A DNA stretch of 49,279 nt from Gemmatimonadota bacterium (GCA_009841115.1 VXML01000101.1:1-49279), one strand, 5' to 3'. Positions 16,591 to 25,629 are shown, numbered from the stretch's first letter. The notes: generated by a model not told the origin, from the sequence alone. Numbers and translations: made by a program.

Positions 16591-19404
16591 TTACTCGACC
16601 CCTGCAAAAACCGTGATAAAACTGGTCGTTTCCGAGCGCCCTTTACTCCCTTTCTCAAAGACGCCCGGCGCAGCTTCGCGAATGCGCTCGGTGCCGATGC
16701 GCCCGACCCGCAAGCCGACTTGGGTGGTGAGGATATACCCGAGGTATCCCGAGGTGACTGACAGTTGGACGGCGACCTGAGTCGAAGTCAAATCTCCAGT
16801 CTCTACCGCGACTCCTCTGGCGAGCATGTCGTCTTCGTCGGCGACCAGGTCGCGAAAGCGCAACAACTCGAGTCCCGTTTCGATTTTGGTATTGGGTGTC
16901 AGCCGCGTCTGGGCCAACACTTGGGCGATCCCAGCCCAGTGTTGGCGTGGCTCTTCTTCCTGCAAGAATTCGCTCTGCCGGAAGTACTCGCTCTTTAGGC
17001 CGGGTCGCAGCAAAAAGGAACCCCATTCCGCGGTATAAGACGCTTTGTTGATCACACCTAAAAAACTGGTAAAATCGCGGAGGGGCCGTTCATTGAGGTC
17101 CCTTGGATCATCTAGCACTTGATGGTAGAAGTCGTATTTCAGCTTAGAGGTTAATTCGAGGCCCGGCACTGCGAGATGATCGACGGCGATGAACGACGAG
17201 TTGACCCAGGTATCTGCGGCTGGCAAAATATCCGGCACCAGCGGTCGGGCCGGGGCCGTCAAGAACGGCGTTGGCGCCCGGCGATCGTCCGGGATGGTGT
17301 CTTTCACCCGCTTGAGCATTTCGAAAACCCGCACGCGTCCAAAACCCGCCCAGTTGCGGTCAAAGGTGAACAATCCATAGGTGGATTCGTTTGCTCGCTG
17401 CTGGGAAAACATGCGTTCATCCACCCGTCCGAGCAGAAGACGCACATCTGGAGCGATGTCGAGCCCCACAAAGGCATTGTACCCGCGACGATCAGCCTTG
17501 TAGAGATAGTCCGGCAGCACATCGTCTTCAAAGCGGTCGATCCAGTCGTTGTTGTTGAGATCGATGCCGAAGAGAAATTCCGGACGGTCCACTGCGAATC
17601 TTAGAAAAGGTTCTTCGTAATCGGGCAAGCTATTGGGTATGGTGGCGTTGTCGTTCTGATTGAAGTCGGAGATGAAGTCGTTGTTTTCATCCCAGCCGGG
17701 GAAAACAATATTATCGCCGACTGATTGCCCCCGGCGCACCCAATCGGGTAAGCGGTCTTGATCGTCGTTGTCGTCGACGAATTCGTAGAAGGCGGTCGTG
17801 GGCGAATCGTAGAGAATGTCACCGGAGTGGTCGACGACGAATGCCGCGGTCGTCGAATAGTCCTCGGCGATGGAATAGCCTTCGAAAAAACCGAACCACG
17901 GGTATTGCTGTCTAGATAGGTTGAAAAAATAGGCGTCGGCGTGCAGCGAAGAGATTTCGTGATTGCCGCTAGCCGAAAAAATGGCGGGATTGGGATACTG
18001 AAAAAAGCGCAGATTGCGGTCCCATTCTCCGTTGAAATCAAAGCCGAATACATCTTTGCCCTCGATGGTGAAACCCCCAACCATATTGGCGGTGGGCAAA
18101 CCGTATTCATACCGCACCCGTTGCAAGTTCGATATATCTCGCACATTGCCCTCCGCCCGCTGCAGTACAATCAGGGCGGGTTCACTTTCCTCGATGATTT
18201 GGTTGGTGATGGGAGGTGCTGGGGTGGAGCGCCGACCGGTCTGCTTGTTGGACCACATTTCCACTTTGAAGTCGTTGGCTAATACGTAGTCGAATTCGAC
18301 CTTGACAATCGAGAGTGGATCGGGGCCGACGTAGGCCGGGCTCTTGAAATCGTAGTTCAAGACAATGCGCTCGTCGCCGTCGGCGGCCGTGAAACCTTCT
18401 TTGGGAAACCCGCCAAAGATGACCGGCCACTCGAGCCCCTCGCGCACCACTTGCTGGAGCGTGAAGACCGTCTCTAGTTCCGTATCGAAATTGCGGGCGG
18501 TGATGAGAATGTCGTGACTGAAAAGGGCGGCTCCTCCAATCCCATCTTCTGGTGAATCGTCGCTCAGCACCATGGCGATGGCGGTGACTGGTGTTGAAGA
18601 CTGGCCGGCTGTCAGGCTGCCGGCGATCAGATCGCCGCTGAATACGTCCAATCCAGTATTGGCGTTGCGGGCGTCCACCAAGGTGCCGCCGAGGGTGATG
18701 AAGTCGCCCACTTGCACGGTAGCCCGTCCGCCAATGAGACTGGTGGAATTGGAGACTCTAGCAGGCTGTGGGGTCACGCCCGTAGCCGGATCACTTATGC
18801 GCGAGGCAATGATGGTGGCTTGGTATTTATCTGCCGCGAAGTCCATCTGTAGCCCATTAAAACGAGGCTTGGAAAACGTCATGGGGGTGAGGGTGGTGCG
18901 GATCTCGTTGCCGACGGTGATCGCATAGGAAAACTGGCCCTCGGAATCGCTACTCACCGTGAGATTGTTGAACCAGTCGTTGAAGCGGCCATCCTTAAAG
19001 ATGCTGCTACCCAGGGCCTGGGGTTGGTCCTGGTGCCAGTCGTACACCAGCCATCCGCGCGTGACGTAATGGCCGTAGATATCGTAGAAGTAATTGCCTT
19101 CGAGGGCGGTATTGACATAGCGCTGGTAGGGCTGACGCGCGTAGTTGGAATATTCCCACTGACGCCACTGGTATTCGTTGTACAGTTCCTGTGGCACGTA
19201 CCATTTGCGCACCGACGGGTCGAGCGCTCCGAATAGGACCCCTGGGCCGCGGGGTTCAAAGCTCACCTCGCCGCCGCGCTGGGTCCCAAGGCGAGATCCG
19301 TAGTCCTGGGCCTCTAAGCCGCCAACACCGAGCAAAAGCGACAACAGCAGGAAGAATCCGCCCAGCTCATTTCGGTTTGCCCATAGGCCCAATGCAGATG
19401 CCAT
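16591..19404 (-). CDS. large outer-membrane barrel-like protein with Ca-type acidic loops (copy A)
   Basis: 937 residues from the ATG at 19402-19404, preferred over the GTG at 19408-19410 because GAGG then lies at normal spacing. The signal peptide has a long hydrophobic core (F-F-L-L-L-S-L-L-L-G-V) before E-A-Q-D-Y. It is the paralogue of the following gene: the same N-terminal W-Y-x-P, W-E-Y-S-N-Y-A-R and R-Y-V blocks, the same D-N-D-D-Q-D-R segment, the same acidic loops (D-E-N-N-D-F-I-S-D; D-L-N-N-N-D-W-I-D), and the same strand-rich C-terminus (Y-L-G-Y-I-L-T-T-Q-V-G). The pair probably arose by tandem duplication followed by strong divergence. Position between secreted FlgD-Ig proteins suggests an outer-membrane partner of those proteins. 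No family name can be given from sequence alone. Confidence 0.7.
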   Translation of the reverse strand: MASALGLWANRNELGGFFLLLSLLLGVGGLEAQDYGSRLGTQRGGEVSFEPRGPGVLFGALDPSVRKWYVPQELYNEYQWRQWEYSNYARQPYQRYVNTALEGNYFYDIYGHYVTRGWLVYDWHQDQPQALGSSIFKDGRFNDWFNNLTVSSDSEGQFSYAITVGNEIRTTLTPMTFSKPRFNGLQMDFAADKYQATIIASRISDPATGVTPQPARVSNSTSLIGGRATVQVGDFITLGGTLVDARNANTGLDVFSGDLIAGSLTAGQSSTPVTAIAMVLSDDSPEDGIGGAALFSHDILITARNFDTELETVFTLQQVVREGLEWPVIFGGFPKEGFTAADGDERIVLNYDFKSPAYVGPDPLSIVKVEFDYVLANDFKVEMWSNKQTGRRSTPAPPITNQIIEESEPALIVLQRAEGNVRDISNLQRVRYEYGLPTANMVGGFTIEGKDVFGFDFNGEWDRNLRFFQYPNPAIFSASGNHEISSLHADAYFFNLSRQQYPWFGFFEGYSIAEDYSTTAAFVVDHSGDILYDSPTTAFYEFVDDNDDQDRLPDWVRRGQSVGDNIVFPGWDENNDFISDFNQNDNATIPNSLPDYEEPFLRFAVDRPEFLFGIDLNNNDWIDRFEDDVLPDYLYKADRRGYNAFVGLDIAPDVRLLLGRVDERMFSQQRANESTYGLFTFDRNWAGFGRVRVFEMLKRVKDTIPDDRRAPTPFLTAPARPLVPDILPAADTWVNSSFIAVDHLAVPGLELTSKLKYDFYHQVLDDPRDLNERPLRDFTSFLGVINKASYTAEWGSFLLRPGLKSEYFRQSEFLQEEEPRQHWAGIAQVLAQTRLTPNTKIETGLELLRFRDLVADEDDMLARGVAVETGDLTSTQVAVQLSVTSGYLGYILTTQVGLRVGRIGTERIREAAPGVFEKGSKGRSETTSFITVFAGVE

Positions 19405-19421
19405 GCTCACCTCGTAGGCTT

Positions 19422-21665
19422 TTAATAGGCAACGCCGACCGCACCGAGCCTTCTGTCAGCGCCGGTATCGGCGTTCAGCGTAATGGTGTATATGTAATGC
19501 CCCGGAGTCACGAGCCGACCCTCATCGTCGGAGCCGTCCCAAGCAATGGCAAAACGCCCGCTGGTCTGTTTTTCCATTTGCAGAGATCGGATCGATCGGC
19601 CGGCCAAATCAAATAGTTCGATCTCCACGAGAACAGGACTAGCTATGTTGGTGATATCGTAGTGAATAGCAGTGCGGTCGTTGATTTGATCCCCATTGGG
19701 TGTAAATACGACTGGCTCAGCGCGCACATTGGTCAATAGATCGTCGCTTATGGCCACCTCTACGGTCAGATTGGTGGACACAGGAGCGCCAATGCGGGCT
19801 AGATCGGGGTCTACTAGTGTTTCTCGTCCCAAATCCGCCGCATTGCCCGCGAGTATATTTTGTCCCACTGCGCCGACTTCGGTATTGAACGCTCGAGCCG
19901 AGAATACCGTACCAAAACGCAAAACCGCTGTTGCGAATTCTACCTTGACGAGCGCATTGTTTTCGTTCACTGGCGGCAATTGCAAAAGTAGGCCGTGGTC
20001 TGAGACGGCCAACACTGCAAAGCCGTTGCCTGCTTCGACGGGGAGATCGTCCAATGAGCGCGCTGAAAAATCAGCCGATTCGATCTCGCCATTGGGCCCG
20101 TGGACTTCTACCATGCCAATGGACTCCACCTTGAGCGGAGTCTCGATCTCCAATTGGTCAAAACCGACCGTCGTCTGGCCAATCTTCGTTAGGACGGCGT
20201 AGGTGAAGACAGTCGCTGCACCGACGTCGGCGTGCCGGGGAAACACTTCTCCGATGAGGGTATCGGCTAGAGCCGGCGTGGACAGCTCAAAGCCCAAGGC
20301 TCCCAAGCCGGAGGCCGCGTCAAAGCCCCGGCTGGCAAACTCAACCATAAATTGAAAATAGCGGCGGGGACTGGGAGAGAGGACCGGCGTTCCCGACCCG
20401 GGTGTTCCCAAGGCTTGGGCCTCGACTATACCGGCGGCCGAGTACGGGGGAGACCAAGGACTCCAGTTAGTCAGATCATCGCGAATCGGCCCCTGCTCTT
20501 TGAGCTTGCCGTACTCGGCTTGCGAAATCTCGAGCTGTGCTCGCAGTTTTAGTGGCAACTGAGTCCAGGCCAAAAGCGCCTCTTCTCCGCTCAGCAAATC
20601 GTCCTCTAGCTCGGTTTCGACCAAAGTTCTAAGTTCATCGTCTTCCACGTCTTGAGGGCGCTTCCAGGGCACTTTGACCCGAATTTCTTCCAGATTCGAC
20701 ACGCCCCCCACCGTGCGGCTCACCTCGGTCAGTCCGATACTCTGGATGCCGACTCGGGTAAACTCGACTGGCTCGGGATCCACACCCGTGCGCGTGCGGA
20801 TTTGTATATCCGAGAGCACGGAGTCACCAATGGTTTCTTGGAGCCAGCGCAAGTGGCCCAGCAAGGCTGGCTCGCCAAAATCGAATACATTGGACAGATA
20901 GGTCGCCTGCGGCACGAACCCCTCGGCAAAAACCTGGAACTCGGCAATCTCGAAGTCGGCTGTCGTAAGCGATTTGAAGCGTATCTGGCGCACGAATTGG
21001 GTGGGGATGCTCAGATCAACGACCGCTTCCTCGTTCTGGCCTTCAAGGGCGATTGTCGTCCATATCGGCCGATTGTTGAGATAGGATTCGGGCCGGCCGT
21101 CATTGATAAAAATCTCGTACCCCTTGATAAAATCGTTCTGAAAGGGAAAGTCAGGTGCCGGTAGTTCGGGAGCGGCATTGCGGGGAAAAAATCGGATGCG
21201 ATTGACGGCGAATAGTGCGTTGAGATCGAATTCTAAGATCAGACCGAGCGCACCGGCACTGGAGGCGCTGGAAGTAGCTCGCACTTCCAACGCTGTTTGA
21301 CCGTCGGCGTCGATCAATTTTTTGTAATCGTTTTTGAAACTGACTTGGGCGCTGGGGATGGGACTGCTGATTGATCCGCCGCGCTCTTTGCTGGTGAGGC
21401 CGATGAGAATGTTGTCGGTCGTGTCAACTCTTTGCGGAAAAATCCACCCGGGGAAATCGATGGACTCGAAGTCGATCACTCCACCGGGGGTATTGGTCTG
21501 ATTGACGGTGGACTCATCCAAGATCGCCGTCGCCGCAATGGTCCCACCCCCTTCTTGCCACGGCAGTGATCCGCTGCTGCCAATTAGGACGGTTTCTTCG
21601 ACCGCGCTCCCGATATTTGCCGCGCTCAGACAAGAAATCACGAGCAGGGGGATTCTCTTTTTCAT
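19422..21665 (-). CDS. secreted FlgD-Ig protein with discoidin-like domain (copy 1)
   Basis: 747 residues from the ATG at 21665, with AAAAGGAA five bases upstream. Signal peptide M-K-K-R-I-P-L-L-V-I-S-C-L-S-A-A..., cleavage near G-S-A. An E-R-G-G-S-I-S-S-P motif near residue 95 precedes a discoidin-like domain (F-D-L-N-A-L-F-A-V-N-R-I-R-F-F-P). Several beta domains follow. The C-terminal ~95 residues are a FlgD-like Ig domain (V-F-T-P-N-G-D-Q-I-N-D ... W-D-G-S-D-D-E-G), ending G-V-A-Y. In gliding and type IX systems comparable C-terminal Ig domains mark exported proteins, but nothing here proves that route. It is 48 bp downstream of the GT39/TPR gene and 17 bp upstream of barrel copy A. Confidence 0.8.
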   Translation of the reverse strand: MKKRIPLLVISCLSAANIGSAVEETVLIGSSGSLPWQEGGGTIAATAILDESTVNQTNTPGGVIDFESIDFPGWIFPQRVDTTDNILIGLTSKERGGSISSPIPSAQVSFKNDYKKLIDADGQTALEVRATSSASSAGALGLILEFDLNALFAVNRIRFFPRNAAPELPAPDFPFQNDFIKGYEIFINDGRPESYLNNRPIWTTIALEGQNEEAVVDLSIPTQFVRQIRFKSLTTADFEIAEFQVFAEGFVPQATYLSNVFDFGEPALLGHLRWLQETIGDSVLSDIQIRTRTGVDPEPVEFTRVGIQSIGLTEVSRTVGGVSNLEEIRVKVPWKRPQDVEDDELRTLVETELEDDLLSGEEALLAWTQLPLKLRAQLEISQAEYGKLKEQGPIRDDLTNWSPWSPPYSAAGIVEAQALGTPGSGTPVLSPSPRRYFQFMVEFASRGFDAASGLGALGFELSTPALADTLIGEVFPRHADVGAATVFTYAVLTKIGQTTVGFDQLEIETPLKVESIGMVEVHGPNGEIESADFSARSLDDLPVEAGNGFAVLAVSDHGLLLQLPPVNENNALVKVEFATAVLRFGTVFSARAFNTEVGAVGQNILAGNAADLGRETLVDPDLARIGAPVSTNLTVEVAISDDLLTNVRAEPVVFTPNGDQINDRTAIHYDITNIASPVLVEIELFDLAGRSIRSLQMEKQTSGRFAIAWDGSDDEGRLVTPGHYIYTITLNADTGADRRLGAVGVAY

Positions 21666-21713
21666 GTCAGTTCCTTTTCAGTGAAACTAACCGAGAACGC
21701 GGCCACAGATTCA

Positions 21714-23603
21714 CTAACGTCCGGGAATGTACAGAAACGGCAACTGCTGCTCAACCGCCTTGTTTTGCGGTAATGCACCCTTTCCATAAAGGTCTCTGAG
21801 GCGCTGGGCCTCCGCGGGATGGTATTTAGACGCGATTTCCAGCACTCGCTCCGCCTTGGGGGCCTGATCTTGTTGCAAGTACAGATCGATTAACTCGCTG
21901 TAAGAGCCGTAAAAGTTAAAGGCCGAGGGATTGCGGCGGAGGGCGGTTTCGTAGGCTTTTAGGGCTTGGTCGTTTTCCCCGAGCTGGCGGTGGGCCCGAG
22001 CCAGGCTGATCCACACCATTACTCTTTGCGGATAGACCCTCAACACCCGTTGAAAAGTGGGGATCGCAGCGCTGGTTTGGCCTTGGGCGGCCTGGACAGA
22101 TGCCAAATTGTACCACGCCTGCCAGTAGGCCGAATCAAAGTGCACGGCCCGCTCGAATGCCGCTTGCGCCCTTTCCAGTTCGCCCTCTTTGGCGTAGGCA
22201 TTGCCCAAATTGTAGTGCACGGCGGCGTCCCCCTCCATATTCATTGGTGCCAGATCCACATTGGCGAACACCATACAAAAGACCACCCCTGCGGCCATGG
22301 CGGTAGCAGCCGAGAAACGGCGCTGCCGCAGAACATTCACTGCGCAGTACCCGCCATAAGCGGCGTACACCAGCAGCAGGGGAATAACCGGCAGGCGATA
22401 ACGCGCTGTTATGAAAAAGGCGATGACGGAAAGGGAATACAGGACTACAAACAAAAGGGGCAAGGAGAAAGCGCGATGGCGAATGGCTAGTGCAAGGCCC
22501 ACCAGCGCCAGGGGACCGATCAGGCCGAAGGGAAAGGCAATGCCCCATTTCCACATAGTCGCGCTCAGGATGGCTGTATAACGACGCCAAAAATACAGAT
22601 CCTGATTGCGGCCAATTTCATCGCCCTGCCAGAAAAGGTGGGTTTTTTGGGCCAGTAGGATCAAATAATCAATGGGTTGGGCGACTATGTACTCTCGGGC
22701 TTTGTCCATGTAAAAATCGGATTGCTGCACCAGCCGTTCGGCTTGGGCCTCGACCTTGGCCCGGTTCAACAGTTCGTACCATTCCCACCCTGGACGGATA
22801 TTTACCGTGCGCTGGTAATCTGGATTGTTGCCAAGGTAGAAATTGATGCCGGCATTGGAAGAGATGAGCACGGCGTCGCCACCGATGGCGTAATTGCGCA
22901 GGGTCACCGGGGCGATGGCTAGGAGCAAACCCAACAGAAAGGCGCTGGGCAGGCGCAGTTGTTCCAGCAGAGGCCGGTTTTGCTTGCGGATCGCGTAGCA
23001 GATGTAGATAGCGGCCCCGAGCGCGAAGCTGAGCACGGTGGCCACCGTCAGAACGGCCAGACCAAACACCAAACCCGCCCCAGCAAATCGCAAAAAAGAG
23101 GGGCGACGAAGGGCCCTAAGCAGCAGCGCTAATCCCGCCATATTGAGAAAAGTACCTAGCGTGGCCGGAAGTATTTCGCCGTCAAAAAAGATCAGCGGGC
23201 CATAGAGGGCGGCAGCGCAGGCCGCCGCTGCGCCGACCGCGGGATTGAAAAGCTGCCGTCCTAGCGACCAAGTCAGGACGCAGAGCAAAGCGCCGCAGAG
23301 TGCCTGAAAAAAGCGCACTGCGTAAAAAAATAGATCGGGAGAGAGAGCATATAACAGGCCCAGCACATAGGGATATAGAGGTGGTTGCCAGAAGGCTTCT
23401 CGACCCTGTCCCAGCCAGTTTCCCGCTGCTAGGTCCTGGGCGTGCTCTACGTAGGTGAGGCCATCGACGGGAGGGTGGGCAAACAGGGGACTGGTCTCGA
23501 TCTGGAAAATGTAGGCCACCCGAATGGCCAAAGCTAGGACGAATACACCCAACGGAATGGAGAAAATGCCAAAAGATTCGGCTTGTATGCGCTTTTTAAA
23601 CAA
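21714..23603 (-). CDS. GT39-like membrane glycosyltransferase with C-terminal TPR domain
   Basis: 629 residues. The start is taken as TTG at 23601-23603, because an in-frame stop lies 27 bp upstream and there is no ATG or GTG in between; no clear Shine-Dalgarno is seen. Residues ~15-430 form about 10-12 membrane segments with a periplasmic first loop (P-P-V-D-G-L-T-Y-V-E-H-A), the layout of PMT_2/ArnT-type GT-C transferases, which use lipid-linked sugars. Residues ~455-600 are TPR units (Y-N-L-G-N-A-Y-A-K-E-G-E-L-E-R-A and further copies). It is the first gene of the operon, so a natural guess is that it glycosylates the exported proteins encoded behind it, with the TPRs contacting them. Function is inferred from fold and context. 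Confidence 0.75.
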   Translation of the reverse strand: MFKKRIQAESFGIFSIPLGVFVLALAIRVAYIFQIETSPLFAHPPVDGLTYVEHAQDLAAGNWLGQGREAFWQPPLYPYVLGLLYALSPDLFFYAVRFFQALCGALLCVLTWSLGRQLFNPAVGAAAACAAALYGPLIFFDGEILPATLGTFLNMAGLALLLRALRRPSFLRFAGAGLVFGLAVLTVATVLSFALGAAIYICYAIRKQNRPLLEQLRLPSAFLLGLLLAIAPVTLRNYAIGGDAVLISSNAGINFYLGNNPDYQRTVNIRPGWEWYELLNRAKVEAQAERLVQQSDFYMDKAREYIVAQPIDYLILLAQKTHLFWQGDEIGRNQDLYFWRRYTAILSATMWKWGIAFPFGLIGPLALVGLALAIRHRAFSLPLLFVVLYSLSVIAFFITARYRLPVIPLLLVYAAYGGYCAVNVLRQRRFSAATAMAAGVVFCMVFANVDLAPMNMEGDAAVHYNLGNAYAKEGELERAQAAFERAVHFDSAYWQAWYNLASVQAAQGQTSAAIPTFQRVLRVYPQRVMVWISLARAHRQLGENDQALKAYETALRRNPSAFNFYGSYSELIDLYLQQDQAPKAERVLEIASKYHPAEAQRLRDLYGKGALPQNKAVEQQLPFLYIPGR

Positions 23604-23640
23604 TTTAACGCCAGCGATATAGATGTTTTATGAACTACAG

Positions 23641-23646
23641 ATTATA
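23641..23646 (-). promoter_or_regulatory. candidate -10 box of the surface operon
   Basis: A perfect TATAAT on the minus strand lies 37 bp upstream of the TTG start of the GT39/TPR gene, in the AT-rich divergent gap. The -35 region at 16-18 bp spacing is poor, so an activator or another sigma factor may be needed. Confidence 0.4.
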
Positions 23647-23685
23647 CATTTGCTGCGTCCCGATTGGCCATAAGAAAAAATTGAC

Positions 23686-23713
23686 TTGTAGTCTATAGAT
23701 GGTTATCTATACT
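23686..23713 (+). promoter_or_regulatory. candidate promoter of the CBM9/DOMON-like gene
   Basis: TATACT at 23708-23713 (five of six consensus bases) has TTGTAG at 23686-23691, 16 bp upstream. A stronger TTGACT at 23681 is at an unfavourable 21-bp spacing. It lies about 57 bp upstream of the start codon. Confidence 0.3.
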
Positions 23714-23769
23714 AACAATAGTTACCAACCAATCCATAAGCTCTCTTGCCCTTCCACAAGGAGGAACCT

Positions 23770-24687
23770 ATGAGCAAGCTCTTAAAGGGTGTTATGGCCT
23801 TTGTCATAGCGCTCGGCTTCACCACATCTGCTGGTGCCCACGATCCGCCGGGCGTGATTTTCGAAATGTGGCAATGGCCCTCTTCGCACTTACCGGTTCT
23901 GGATGCCGATTTGTCTGAGTGGGATGTCGTGCCAGAGGAGTTGTGGATCACCGAACAGGATCTAAACAACCTCTTGATCACCCAAATTGATGTCACGGAT
24001 ACCGAGCCGGATGCGTCTGACTTAGCCGTGCGTTTTACCTTTGGCTGGAACGACGATACCGAGCGCATCTACTTGGCGTATGACCGCTACGATGACTATT
24101 GGAGCCACCAGCGCGACGATATCGAACTGGCCGTCGATGCCGATCATTCGGGCGGGCTCTACTGGAGTTCGGAAGGGCAGAGCGATGAGGAAGCGCAACG
24201 TCAGCGCAACCGCCACGCCCAGATTTCCCACTTCTTCTTCCACAGCAAAACGGAAGAGGTTGGAGTACCTTGGAACTGGCACTGGATGACCCAGGCCGAT
24301 TGGTATCGGGGGGAACCTTATTCCGATGGTGCCTATCAGTGGACCGAGCCCGAACTGGGCCAGGAATACAACTGGCAAATCGAGCTGTGGCACGTGTGGT
24401 GGGACGATTTTAACTGGCAAGATCCCGAAGGCAGTATCATCCACGATCTGCAAGAAGGGGAGATCATCGGCTTGGCAGCTCGCCACAAGGACGGGGACGT
24501 GGGCCTGTGCTGCGGCAATGAAGAGACCGGCGAAGTCTTCTCCGACTGGGCCCTCAACTTCAATGAATCTTCCGAAAACGCCGACTTCCTACCGGACTGG
24601 ATTCTCTTGCCGGTCAACGAGGAACTGCTAGCGACGTCCGTCGAGAACGATACTTGGGGCCATATCAAGGCATCTTTCAGTCGGTAA
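23770..24687 (+). CDS. secreted CBM9/DOMON-like protein
   Basis: 305 residues from the ATG at 23770, which has a textbook AAGGAGG at 23758-23764, five bases upstream; an ATG at 23746 lacks this. Signal peptide of about 24 residues (M-S-K-L-L-K-G-V-M-A-F-V-I-A... cleaved near A-G-A). The mature N-terminus has L-D-A-D-L-S-E-W-D and then V-R-F-T-F-G-W-N-D-D-T-E-R-I-Y-L-A-Y-D, with I-E-L-A-V-D-A-D-H-S-G-G. These are the usual marks of CBM9-like/DOMON-type beta-sandwich domains that bind sugars or heme. It is rich in Trp, Asp and Glu. Single gene, divergent from the surface operon, followed by its own terminator. Ligand unknown; it is probably periplasmic or exported. Confidence 0.75.
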   Translation: MSKLLKGVMAFVIALGFTTSAGAHDPPGVIFEMWQWPSSHLPVLDADLSEWDVVPEELWITEQDLNNLLITQIDVTDTEPDASDLAVRFTFGWNDDTERIYLAYDRYDDYWSHQRDDIELAVDADHSGGLYWSSEGQSDEEAQRQRNRHAQISHFFFHSKTEEVGVPWNWHWMTQADWYRGEPYSDGAYQWTEPELGQEYNWQIELWHVWWDDFNWQDPEGSIIHDLQEGEIIGLAARHKDGDVGLCCGNEETGEVFSDWALNFNESSENADFLPDWILLPVNEELLATSVENDTWGHIKASFSR

Positions 24688-24715
24688 AAGCTCCAACCAT
24701 TTAATTTTCGCTATA

Positions 24716-24753
24716 AACTCTCCCGTTGGCTCTGGCTACAGCGGGAGAGTTTG
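24716..24753 (+). terminator. strong hairpin terminator after the CBM9-like gene
   Basis: AACTCTCCCG at 24716-24725 pairs perfectly over 10 bp with CGGGAGAGTT at 24742-24751. The following T-tract is weak (ttgtagtatt). It lies 28 bp after the stop codon. Confidence 0.7.
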
Positions 24754-24807
24754 TAGTATTGGTCCCAGTTCGATGCCGGCCCAACTCATAAGCGAGAGGT
24801 GAATGGG

Positions 24808-25596
24808 TTGACCGAGTGGCAGCAGGCCGAATACGAAGGCCAGGGTTATCTCCTCGTCGAAGATGCCCTGAGTGTAGATGAACTCGACCGCATCCGACGC
24901 GCCTTTGCTGAGGCCGCGCAGGCAGGCGCTTTGGAAGATCTGCCCAATCAAGACGACTGTTTCATCCACCTAGCAGAACATCCGAATCTGTTCCCAATAA
25001 TCCATCGTATCTTATCCGACGATGTGTCTCTGCGCTCCCTTGCCGCTATCTCAGTTGAGCCTGGAGCAGCCGGCAGGGGTTGGCATCGGAAGGTCGCCGG
25101 CATGCTCGGGGTCCACCATGCTGCCTCCAATCTGTGCCTCCAGCTATTCGTGTGCCTAGACGATACCCCACCCGACGGTGGCTGTCTGGCCGTGGTTCCG
25201 GCGAGCCACCGTTTTAAAGCTGAAGTCCCGTTTCCCGATATCACCTACATAGAAGAGATGCCCCACTACCTGCCGCTGCGCCTAAAGGCGGGGTCGGCCG
25301 CAGTGCTGCACGGCAATCTCTGGCAGGCGCGCACGAGCAACCGCGCTGATGTAGCTGTGCGACTGCTCGAATACACCTACGTCCATAGCTGGATGCGACA
25401 GGCCTTGCCAGAGCTATCGCCGCAGGCGATGGAGACGATTGCTGCCAGAGATAACCTCGCCCACCTTTTCGGCGTCGCCGCCGCGCCTAGTTATTGGACG
25501 GGCAAGGTAAAGGGCTATCCGAACTCGGATGGCCTTCCGCAGAGACGCTACTCGCCGTTGAGCAGTGTCGGCAAGGGCACCGAACCGAATTATTAA
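24808..25596 (+). CDS. phytanoyl-CoA-dioxygenase-like protein lacking iron ligands
   Basis: 262 residues from the TTG at 24808, chosen because GAGAGGTG ends six bases upstream and the resulting M-T-E-W-Q-Q-A-E-Y aligns with the start of the next gene; a GTG at 24799 is the alternative. It is a PhyH-family double-stranded beta helix (D-T-P-P-D-G-G-C-L-A-V-V-P-A-S-H-R-F is diagnostic). In active Fe(II)/2-oxoglutarate enzymes the metal is held by H-x-D...H. Here the first motif reads H93-R-K95 and the distal histidine is Q173 (W-Q-A). Two of three ligands are therefore missing, and it is probably not a normal oxygenase. The intact paralogue starts 33 bp downstream. Confidence 0.88.
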   Translation: MTEWQQAEYEGQGYLLVEDALSVDELDRIRRAFAEAAQAGALEDLPNQDDCFIHLAEHPNLFPIIHRILSDDVSLRSLAAISVEPGAAGRGWHRKVAGMLGVHHAASNLCLQLFVCLDDTPPDGGCLAVVPASHRFKAEVPFPDITYIEEMPHYLPLRLKAGSAAVLHGNLWQARTSNRADVAVRLLEYTYVHSWMRQALPELSPQAMETIAARDNLAHLFGVAAAPSYWTGKVKGYPNSDGLPQRRYSPLSSVGKGTEPNY

Positions 25597-25629
25597 ATCG
25601 CCGAACCTTATGAAAAACGGGATCTCAAT

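Noticed and set aside
8784..21665. Flagellar hook-cap (FlgD) genes
   Set aside because: Only the FlgD-like Ig domain is shared; there is no FlgD N-terminal region and no flagellar gene nearby, and all carry secretory signal peptides.
8784..21665. Type IX secretion cargo
   Set aside because: No Por/Gld/Spr component is present, and the C-termini do not match the standard K-V-x-x-x sorting end.
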